Of a stretch of DNA of 64,000 nt, positions 34,701-46,700 are shown one piece after another (the stretch's first letter is position 1; each line of letters begins with the position of its first letter). Location: the NCBI GenBank assembly GCA_016165875.1, contig JABBOT010000031.1, forward strand, positions 3,433,232 through 3,497,231, given 5' to 3'. A model generated the notes under the pieces. The model saw only the letters and a list, made by a program, of their open reading frames with translations. It had not been told where the DNA came from and made no database searches. Both the position numbers and the translations under genes were made by a program. This DNA comes from Acanthopleura granulata. Its lineage: Eukaryota > Mollusca > Polyplacophora > Chitonida > Chitonidae.

Positions 34701-37700
34701 CGCCGTTTGCCTACAACAGTTTTACTGATGTATGTTTGAAGTGAATTTCTGTGGAAGTTACGTCTATGGGCGTACCGATTATTATTATACAGTACTGATG
34801 TGTAATTCATTTAATAAGCTGACCAGCAACGTCGTCATGGATTCTGCACTGAAGTTATCAGTTTTGTAAAGGACGTTCGTTCTGCAACCTGGTGACATTA
34901 CTCTACACCTCTGAAAGGAGCGCTTGTTTGTTGGTTCCTGCAGGAACTGTGATTGTTCCAAAGTGGATTATACCTCAGTCCCTGAATTTACCCTGTGTTG
35001 CACTTTGCTTGTGTGACGTCATTCAAAGGCTTAACTGATCGAGTTCTGTTTGAACTAGGTACTGTGTTCGCGTTAGCTAATATAGCGTAATACCTCATCG
35101 GAATAATTTGTGACTTTTGTGAATTGTGTGTTGTGAAAATTCCATGGACTGTGTGCTGGATTTCCAGTAGTACATTCGTTTGGATTTAAAGATGAATTTT
35201 AGCGGTGTAAAGACCGGTGAAACACTTGTTTGTTTTCTTGTTAATGTTGTTGTTGCACTACCTGTATATAAATGTATATCTCATGTTGTATATAAAGCAT
35301 TGCTCACATTGCAAAATGAAGTCACTGGGTCTGTTTTCTGTTAGCGTTTTTAATACCCTAACAATATATAGCTTTATTTAAACACAAAGTAGTAGACTCA
35401 ATATTTTTTCTTGTGTTTAGAAACAGTATATTTTTACGAAGAAATCTTACTACTCAGAGTAAAAGATTCTGCATTTATTTATCCACAGATCAACTTGATA
35501 GAACCATGATCATTTGTTTTTCATTTGTGAGCTTATTATTTATTTGATTGACCTTTTGTACACGGTACATGTACCCAAGGATATTTCATTTACATGATAG
35601 CAGTCAGAATTCTTGTGGGAGGAAAGCGGGCGGACCTCGGAAAAAACCCACGACTATCAGCAGATTGCTGGCAGACCTTCCCTCGTACCACTGGAGAGGA
35701 CGCCAGGCTGAACTAGACTTAAACTCACAACCACCACATAGGTGAGACTGTCCTGGGCCGTTGGGCTATTTTGTAATTAATAGAACCCACCTGGATAACA
35801 ATGCCAGATTTTTTATTCACGATGTCTTGCATCTGCGACTGAAATCTCTTGTATCCATATTCACATGAGTAAGGGGACCTGATCTTCGATCAAATTTCCT
35901 GCCTTTTGTGTAGACGGCTGTCGAAACTAGACCAACTTTAATTGTTTATTTAAATTTAACCTCGTGCTTATGTATTATCTTCCTTATTCATGAACATGTA
36001 CGTGTATTATAATGGCCAGGCTTGCGGGAAGTGGAATCCGGGGTCAGTGTATATGCAAACCAACGCCCTTTGGTAAGATATAACTTAAATATAACTTCAA
36101 ACTTAAAGCGAGCTTCAAGAAAACGAATCCTGTGTTTAACATTTTTGGACAGGTGACAATCTGCTGTGATAATAGTGGCGGGTTAGGGACAAATTTGACT
36201 AAATAAGGTTACTCTATAAGGCTATGTATTGGAGTATAACCTTCTCAGACTTCTGCGTTTGTGTTTTATCCTACCTTTCACAAAATGTTCAGCGTAATGC
36301 GGAGGAGTCCACCGAAGTGTCACTTTGCCTTCCTTCATCTCCATTTGCAGGTCAGATGGCGGAGTTAAGGTAAGCTGACTGTCGGGAGCTTAAAGAGAAA
36401 TCGTACGAGTTTTATAAACAGTTTCAACAAGAATCGAGCTTAATTTACTGCGTACGACATTAAACCGGCAACTCCGCCTGTACCCTACATAGTCACTGAT
36501 GAAATTAATTTAGAATTTTTCCTACATGTATCACCAAAGGAATGTTGTGTGGCATTTGGCCGGCGACTCTACATTGACAGAGCTTTCACTTAGTTATGCT
36601 TCTAATATTAAAAAAGTGCTGCACATCCGACCGTAGATAATTCACAGAGAAACAGATATTTTCCCCTTATTCATCATGTAATTATTTATATTTTTGATTG
36701 GTCTTTTACGGCGCACTCGACAATATTTCACTTACATGACTGCGGCCGGCATAATGGTGGGAGGAAACCGGACAAAGCCAGGGGCAAACTCACGACCATC
36801 AAGCGGGTTGCCCGGCAGACCTTCCAACATACGGTACTGGTCGTGTAAACATTTTTAATATACAGACGACACTTAACGTAAACTGAGGTAAACATGTTCT
36901 GCGCTGATGCTGGCATACGTGTTACTTCCGCTGATACATTTGCTGAACGGAAGACAGAGTAACATCAACGCACATGTACATGTACATGATGAGCTAGGTC
37001 AGCGGTAATCTTAAGTTTATCTTACGCAAGAATGACTTCGATGAAAGTGCCTTCTTGCAAAACTGTTGCTGATAAGGTTTAGACTTACCACATAACTTTT
37101 CTGAAATTCCCACGTGACCAGTGGGGCAGAAGTATTTCATATCGTCTACAAAGACTGATCCTGATGACAGATAAAAGGACTCGTTGTGCTTCATGAATAG
37201 GACGGAGTTAAAGGCCGTATACTGCAGAAGCCTCTCCAAGCTGTAAACCAAACTGTTCGTCATGCTGGTGAGCGGGGTATTGCACTCCGCGCTTGAACAA
37301 ATAGATGAGTCATCACAACGATGTGAAACAGAAATCTCCAAAGACTTTTTGTCGTTGTCCACGAGGGTGGTGTCGATTTGAATCAAATCGGAGCTGGAAT
37401 TGATGGCTGATACAAACGCCGCTTGAAATAGCACAGCCAGTGAAGAATAGGTTTCATTCAGCAATTCGTCCATCGTCCCTGTTTTTGAATCGCGACTGAC
37501 CGAGTCGTATAGTGCGTGGACTTTAACGGACGGACACGTCGTTGTTTTTGAATTCACATGCACAGCTGTTTCCATCGATTCGTCTTGACCATAAGAATTG
37601 CTAGCGACACATTTGAGAAGAGATACCGTGTTGTCGGGTAGGCTGCCCATAATAAGTGCTTCCTCGGATGACATCGGAGTGCTATTGGCCGAAGAGTACC

Positions 37701-40700
37701 AGAGTATGTTGGCCTCTGGATCGGCAGTGACGTTACACACCAACGTGTCCTGGTCTCCAACGGAAACTCTCACTACCTTTGGCCACACACCGATAAATCT
37801 CGGCGCGAAAACGACATCTATAGTAGTCACCGCGGAAGTCGTTCGCCCCAAATGGTTTTCGGCAATGCACGTGTAGTTGCCTTCGTCGGCGACGGTTACA
37901 TTCAACAAGACTAGGGTGCCATTGTTGCGTGCAATTAGAGGAATGCCTTCCCTGTGCCATTCGTAAAATGGAGATGGTGTGGCCTCCGCGAGACAAGAGA
38001 GAGTCGTATTTTCACCTAGGACAACAACTTTGTTGTCAGGACCGCTCAAGATTTTCGGTGATGTTCCACAAAATATTTCAGTCGAATTTATTTCTTGAAG
38101 CTCTGTCGCCAGTCTTGAAGACAGCAGAGTTATCTCTCCCAGAACTTGTGAGTCATTGGCTAACAGATTTTGCATTTCTAGTTCAAAGTTAGCGACTTTG
38201 TCTGATACGTCTGCAACAAGTGCCGTGTCCAAAGAATCCAACAAAGAGTTGATTTGTCCAAGAGCAGACAGGAGACAATCAGTGAATCCTACGCAGTCCA
38301 ACTCCGCTTCGAATGCGCTGTCAGTGTACTTTTCCATTTCTTCCTTCCAGAGAGCTATCACCTCATTGTTCTTGTACTCTTGTATACTGAGACGTTCAGA
38401 CTCATTCACCGCGTTGACCGAGGACGCTAATGCGCTTAAAACTTCATCATCGTCCACTGCTATATTGCTAACTGCTGTGGTAATCTGCTCCTGTGTTATG
38501 CCATATTCTCTTAAAATTTCGTCTGGTCCAGAAGACAAGTCCATGGTTTTCAAATAGGCGTTTATATCAAACTCTTCAAAATATGCGGTGGAATTTTCTT
38601 CAGCTTCCGTGACTTCGTTGAAAATTTTTTCTGACACGTTTCGGAGGACTTCGATGCTTTTGAAGATTAGTTCAAAGCTTTGCTGATAGTTTTCGCACTG
38701 GTCACCCCAGAAACCTGTAGATGTGTCCATGACGCCATCGTCTGTGTTGTTGAAGGTTGGAAGTGAGCCACTTTCTCTGCGGTATACGTTATGGATGACC
38801 GAAAAAGCTTCGCTGTCTACTGCTCTGCGTTGCCGAGCAGAAACAGGATATCGCGCTATCGCCTTCTTTAAGTAGCTCTTAGCCAGTTTCCATATGCTGC
38901 CGATAGCATGTCCGAAATTGATTAAAAACCTATGTGTTTTCCAACCGCTTTGCATGAAATTTACTTCACAATAAAGTTCCAACTCCACGCCCTCGGCCAC
39001 CGACAGAGACTGGTTGAAGCCACATTGTTTGAAATCTATGATATTTTGCAGTGTATTCCCTATAAACGCATCGAGTAGAGAAAGGGCGCTTTTCAGGGAT
39101 CCTCTTAAAGCAGTTAGAGCTTTTTCAGCGGCATAAGCCGCTATTTCAGTGCCTTTCAACAGGAGTTTAACACCGCTAAGAGCGACTTCGGCGGCTTTTA
39201 ATAGTCCCCGACTTTTGTCAACTAAGATCTGAGTTGCCCCCACTGAGGCTTTCGCGCCGTCCAGAATCAGCATAGGGGCATAAGTTGCTGCTTTAGCGGC
39301 TTTCAGAGCGGCGAACACCAAGCCACGCTTTACTCTACACACCGCGTTTGCAGCCACACATCCAGGCCGAGGAATTCTAAACGCACACTCCGTGGGATGG
39401 AAACAAGGGTATCGTATAAAACCGATCCTGCATTTTTTGCTCCATGTTAATCGACGGATGCATGTTGTTTCACAAGTACGAATTTGACACATTTTGTCTA
39501 CTTTGTTCTGTGTGGCCGTCAGAGCGCTACTGGCTTTCTTAAATGGAGCCTTAGCCTTTTGAAGTGAAGCTTTCGCTTCTTCCAGTTTGGTGACAGCTTC
39601 ATCAAAAGCACTCTCCTTCGATCGCACAACAGCCTTTGCAGCCTCTACCTTATCTTGCGCCCTCTTTAATTCTACCTGCGCAAACATCATTGCTCTTTCG
39701 CCCGCCTGAAGCCTGGCATTTGCATTTTCCCCAAACTGTTTCGCGGCTTTTCGGACCGCATCCCACAGACTCCCCGTGAATGAATCGTCACCTCCCGGTA
39801 AAAAGTCGCCTTGGATCCACACTGCCCAGTCGTGTGGGTTTAGCGAGTACTCCGCCCCCACTGTCAATCTGACGCGAAACAAGTTAAAAAGATTGCCCTC
39901 CACGGAGGCAAAGATTCCTTTTGTTGAAACGAACAAGTCACCAGTCGCTTCAACACCGAGCAAACTCCAACTAACATGGAGACGGACAACAAACCGAACT
40001 CTAGTAGTGGACAAAGCAATCTCAAGTCCATAGCCAATTTTTGGTTCTAAGTACCTCCAGAATAATATACTCCACTTCGCCCCTTTCACATTTAGGTTTT
40101 GCCAGTAAACAACGCCCATCATTCTAATGGCGTGGTCATTAGCCAGATGTTCATAAAAATCTGAGAATCTAGATTTGCATGGCATGACGTCTTCGTCGGA
40201 CATCACAATCTCGCCATCAAAACCGATAAGCATGCTCAGTATTGTCAAACCAAACCTACCGTTAAGCCCCCATGTGCCCATATTCGGGAAGAATGGAACG
40301 CTAATTTCGTACAGCTTTCGCACCAAATCTTTAGAAGTAGCGCGCAAACCGAATACATGTGGAGAGACAAGGTCCAGCAGGTGATTCAAGGAACTGTCAA
40401 GGCGAATGGAGAGTAGGTCTTTCAGGTCGAGGTAGACCTTCTGTATCATCGCAATTTGACTCGTAGACGACTTCATAAAATCCGCGTAAGAGGACACACT
40501 GAATTCGTCTGCCATAACATCCGAAATTTGTTCCGACAAGTTAGCTGTCATTTCTGTGAAAATCTGCACAAGTGAGGCGACATCGGATTGAGTCGTTTGA
40601 GTTATCTGAATATTTGTGATCTCTCTTTGGATTTTCAGCGTTGTGTTTCGAAGCTCAGACAACAACAATTCAGTTTCATTGTTCCAGCTGGAATGCATCG

Positions 40701-43700
40701 ATCCTTTATCTTTTCCTTCTGGGAAGGTTTTGAAAAACAACAATTCATCTCTGGAACTAAGTACTAAGTCCTCAATAATGGGCGTCCCTTGAAGCAGTTT
40801 GGCATCCACGTTGACGCGTACAAACGCGCCTGGCGGGTTAGCTGACGGACCACAATATTTCCTTTCGCCATCGCCTGAATAATACATCAGAGGTATACAG
40901 AATACACCACGTAAAATCTTTCCAGTTCGTTCAGTAAGCTTTATCCACTTGTAATTTGTAATGTAATAATACAGAGTGGAAAAAAACTTGACAGGTCTGT
41001 GTCAGTTCAAAGTATGCTAATCAACTGTATACGCTGTCATTTCCAGTCACATCGTTAGATTGTAAGACAGTCAGAATGTCAGGTACAGTCAAGTGCACAA
41101 AAATGGAAGATCAGAACTATACTTCATAGCTAAATCAGCAAATGGTTATACTTCAGAAGAGAAGACAATGAGTGCTTTACACCTGTACAATGTATGTGGC
41201 TATACATGCATGAAAAGATGATCACCAGCAAACAACGAAGCACAGTTATGGTATAAAGTGAACGATCACTGAAAATGAACGTGTGGCGAGTGAACAGAAC
41301 ATAAAGAACTGTATCTGAAAATGTCTTCACTGATTTTTTCTAGAGTTTTTCACAGTATTAAACGCCGTTAAATGTTTGGATTGAATGGTGGACTTCTTGG
41401 ACTGCATTGAACATGTCGAGGAACAGTGATGTCACACATTTCTTTTAGCTGCGTAACAGCCTCTGATTGTTCTGTGTCTACGTTCTACATGAATATACAT
41501 GTAGTTTAATGAAAAATGACAATCACAAAATGTTTAGCAGCTAAAGGGAATGTGTGACGTCATTGTTCTTCAGTCTGTTCAGTATGGTCCAAAAAGTCCA
41601 CCCTATAATTGAAATATTTGACCGCGTATAATTTACTGGAAAAAAATACCTTCTGTGACAAATCTTTACTGTTTCACAACATAAGATACTAAAATACGTC
41701 ATACAATAAGGTATATCTCTATTTTTTAATAACATAAAATATTACACCTACAAGTAAAATTGCCGGTTCTGACTGTAAACTCATAAAACATACTCGCTTT
41801 ATAAACTACAACAATAAAGCATGCAAAAATATTCCTAAGGGAAAAACGCACTGAAGAAAGAATAAACCGGTCGCGCTTCATGACTAAATGCTGAAATTTG
41901 TGACTTCATAACTTAAGTTATGAGTTTCGATCTAAGAAATTACTTAAGAAAAGCTCCTCGACTGTATTACGGTTGACGTTTACCAGTAACAAGTCGAGGA
42001 TATCGTCATCCACAAGTGATGTGTCTGTTTGCTTCGTCAAACCAGTATAAGTGGTTCAATGACCACATTTCACAAGTGATTATGGATTTGAAGGTTTCAC
42101 ATGACACAGTTAAATCAGCGCATATATTGAAGTAATTTAGCGCTTTTTTGATTGTGATTTCAAAAGAGTGAAACATAACGTTAGTTGATTACATCTTAAT
42201 GTAGTTTGTTTTATGCTGCAGAATGAGTCGGGAAACGAGTCGGGAAAATGAGTCAATGTTAACGACAACAATACAAATTCCCTACCTCCTATAGCAACCA
42301 CTGCTTCTCTTCTTTCAAAAATGTCCTCGACGGTTGTGTAGTATCTTTTACCCATTACCTGAAATCCCATTTCCATTTTGAATTGATCAAGTTGGGTATA
42401 CACGTCCCTTGGCTTTACAAACAGATGAGTGAATATCTGAAATACAACGCAGTAAGAATCATGTGTAATGCAGTCTCACCAATGCTGTCGTTATGAGTTC
42501 CACTCCTTTCGTGCGTGGGAAAGTGTGCCAGCAAACTTACTAGCCTGGTTTTCTCCCACCATAATTCTGAAGTGAAATATTCTTAACTGAGATTATCGTA
42601 CATATGTCAACACCCATGTATACATGTACATGTATAAACACCAAACCCTCTAAGGCAGCGTATCCAATCAACTACATGTATGAGAAAAAAGTAATTAAAA
42701 TGCATGTGTAATAGGAGAATCTGACGGGTTACACGAAAGAGTCAAATTCGCAGTAAAAGAACATCGTTTTCTGCTGTGACTGCAGTTTTTGTGTACAACC
42801 CCAGTGTTTTGTGCGCACACATACAATTAAAACGTGACCCATTGTGGTTGACGATTGTCTGTATGGATGTCCGCTTTAGTGCCAACATTAACGCGTCTGC
42901 TATAACTCCGCTTTGGTATATTGGAAAAGAGCTCGTCACTTTTTAGTAAGGTCGAAGGGAATCTTGATATTCTCGAGGTAAGACCTACGCAAACCCTGGG
43001 ATAGGCGATTCATTTTCAAAGTGGATAACACAGTGCGCCGAGGAAAGTTTGAGTCATCAGTCTCGAAAATCTGAGTTTTCTGCAGGAGCTAATTCAGATA
43101 TTTCGTGTCGAAAACCCAGATTTATCAAACCATCAAAGACTGATCTGATTGTTTAAGTCACTTACGGAGGAAATCAAAGGACTCATCGACCATTTATGAA
43201 TCAATAAGATAACAAGAGGAGTCTTCAGTGACTCAGTGGATCTGGTGGTATGAATGCTTTTAATTGAATTAGCTCTTCTTGAAGACTTCTTGAAGATTTT
43301 TGAATGTTCATTCAAACTTTTCTATGTGTGGTGTTTCCAGCGCTATATATAAATGTATTTATTCACTTATTTCATTGTGCCTTAAAGTCCTTCATTAGAA
43401 TTTTTCCCGGAGTAAACACCAATCTAATGAATGAACGAATAAACAGAATTTTTCACATACACTATGACAGTCAGTTTTATGAAAAAGGGAGGTTCCGGGA
43501 GTAAACCATTAAGTTTTGGCAAGTTACTTGCACTGACGAAATTTTATAAAAGCCCTTTCCCACACGTAAAATGTACTGGCGAAATTTCCAAAACGTAAAT
43601 TTCACAAACTGAAGACTGGTGGTCTTAAAGTTAGAGAGTACAACCGATAACACGAAAGTGGTTGACTACTTACTATCACTATGGAGTGAGAGCACGGGAA

Positions 43701-46700
43701 TTTACAAATTCCTTGTTCGAGACCAGGTTTAAATGCAGGCAGAACCTCTAATTGCTAAACAACGATCCGCTTCCCGAACAGCTTTGTAGGAAATTTGTCC
43801 AGAGGAGTGATATTCAACTACGAAGAAGGAGGGTGTTGGTCACCGCTAAGGTGTTGTGACCACCGAATATTGAAACACACGGTGCGGCGGTTTCAACACT
43901 TACACTCTCTGGATCAATGTTTGCCATGAAAGCCTGTATCGTCGCAGATACTGAGAAGTCAAACATTCCGTCACTGCTAACCATGTCTCTCTTCAGCAGC
44001 ATTTTGTTCCACACGATGGCCCTTTCTTCAAACCTAGGGAAATAAACATGATCCGGCTTTCAGAATTATATCCACAAAGTGTACTTCAGTCATTATAGAC
44101 TACTCACGGCGTCTGATCCTTAGAACATTACAGCTATTCAAACAAACGCATACCAAAAATATCACTGGTTATTTTAGCTACAGATTTCACATTTTTCAAA
44201 ATAAAGCAGTAAAATTTAGTGCAAGCCGCGCTTCATGTGTTGTTGAAAACAGTGCCTTTTGAAAGAAGTGCGTTGGTCGTTTGTCTTACAAATATTGCTT
44301 TAAATTTAACCATCTTTAGCGTAATAAATTGTATCAGTGTATTAGAACTGGGTTTACTGTTCCTTTATACAGCATAGAATACATCTAATCGTTGGCCTTC
44401 TAATCCAGAAGTCCATGTTAAGTGTAAAGACATGTACAGCAACTCACGGGTACTTGAACATATTGGCCCCATTCCAAAACATGAGGTCTTGTGAAATGGG
44501 AGGAACACGAAGTTGATTCGTCGACGAAACAGAAAATCCGAGGAAATAAAACTCTATCATGGACATCTCCTGGAGGGCCGCGAACATATCTAGATGACGA
44601 AACTTAGCCCCGGCTTCCTCCGTAAACATCAGTGTTACAGCATTGTACTTCCCCGCCAGCATGTCCACAATGATGCAAACGTCACCTTTCTGGATCTCGA
44701 ACTTTTCCTCCAAAATCATCAGGATAAAGGGATCGTGGAACCTAAAGACAATGTAGAGTAAGTCGTCCTCGGTCGGTGCCCCCTGACACACGTCTTGTTC
44801 CTGAACAGACTTACCGAGGAGAATCTCGGGCTTGAATGGAATCGCCTCCAAAGCTTTCTGGCTTACAGGGGCCATCTGCATGTAATACGGCAGAATCTCA
44901 CCCAGGTTTTTGAAGAGGGTCCAGAAGATGCTCCGAGCTTCTCGCAGTTCTAGCATGTCTTTTTCCGAGAGAAAGATTTCCTCACAGGACACATTTTTGT
45001 GGTTGTTCAGACGAGTCCCATCCTCTTTTTGTGAATTCAGGCCGTCTAACATTATCTTGGATCCAATTCGAATCTCTACCCCGTTGCTAGAAATTGGCAG
45101 ACGGACGGTATCGTGAACGAGCATGACGATTCCAGAAGAGTAGATCACAGGGGCCCTCTTCAACATATACCAGGGAGAGGTTGAGGAGAACCATAGATCG
45201 CTTTGCTCAAAGTTGACCAAATGCCAGAAGCATCCCTCGGGAAGAAGGCTGTTTCTCAGTTTTAGTCTGGAAAATACATCGTCAGCTCGCACGGACATTT
45301 GTTTGGTGCTCTCAAAATCTTCAGCGCTTGGACCAGATATGTCAAATTCCAGGTTGTATATTCCCCTTTTGGTGGCAGAAAAGTCAAACTGAGAAACGTC
45401 TCGAAGGGTAATGATACTCGGAGTAATCTCCACGCCTTCCGGTTTCCTCAAAAGGGTGAGTTTCAACTCTTCCTCAGGTTTTGCCTCTATCTTGATATTA
45501 GTATAAGTCTTGCCCACACGAGCTTTTAATTGCGAGGGCATATTTATGATACCAGTCTCACAGTGATCTCCCATATAGCCGGCCTCATAACAATCGCAGC
45601 GATATCCGCCATCCCAGTTAGCGATGCACTTTCCATGATGCTGACACGGTGCGATGGCACATGGATCTATGGGTAAAAATCATTGAAAAAGAGCTTCTAT
45701 TTTATCACATTTCAACCTATGTGTACAATCTATTAGTACAGAAGCTTATTCATCTCTGGCTCTTGAGTACATATAGAAATACATTGTTTAAAATAAATAC
45801 TATGTTTTTGTTTTCAAAAATACCAAGCACTACTCAGTGAAGGTATCACGTGCGGAGTTAACTTTTTAAAAGACGCAGTTTTTGATACACAGCATTGTCG
45901 GGAAAAACCTTAGTATGTAACCATGTGTAAGCGAAAAACTCTCTCTTACCTACACAGTGTTTTCCATCTGTGTGCAGCTGGAGGAAGTCTGGGCAGTAGC
46001 AGGGATGTCTGCCGACACACAACGGTGCGCACACTTTTGATTCTGGGTCGTCATCCGGACCACACAACTTGAGCTCTACAGGAATATGTGGTAGGATAAA
46101 GCCTTTTTTAATACATTATCATTATGACAGGAACCAACCAAACAAGAAGGCGTTTGCCAGTGACACATGCATGACACCGTCACAATTAGGCGCTGTTTGG
46201 GCCATTGGGTACCAAGTGGTAAATGTTAGATTTATACATTCAGCTCATTTGAAACAAGCCTTAATTTTTGATAAGTCCAAGCACGCCCCAAATCAGGATA
46301 CACGACAAAGACGCTTCATTTACAGGAAAACGGCAAATAAGCAAAGCTAATGCCCTTCCATGCTGACCAAGTAGTGCACAAGGCGCATTTTACCTTTATT
46401 TTCAGTCGTGTTACCAGGCATAAAACCACGACCCTTGACACAAAACAACCTAGACTTAGGCCTACAAAAAACTGGCAGACTCGTCTTAATACACGCATCA
46501 ACATCTGGCACAAGCCACAATCGTAACGCAAACATTACCGTTGGATACAAACAACAGGCCTTAACACAAAAAACAAACCTTGACATTTTCCATCAAGCCT
46601 GGTCAGATAATTGTCGCCACATTTACACCTATAGGACCCGGGTGTGTTTTCACAGTCGTGCTCACACACGTTGTTCTTACATTCGTCAATCTCTGAAATG

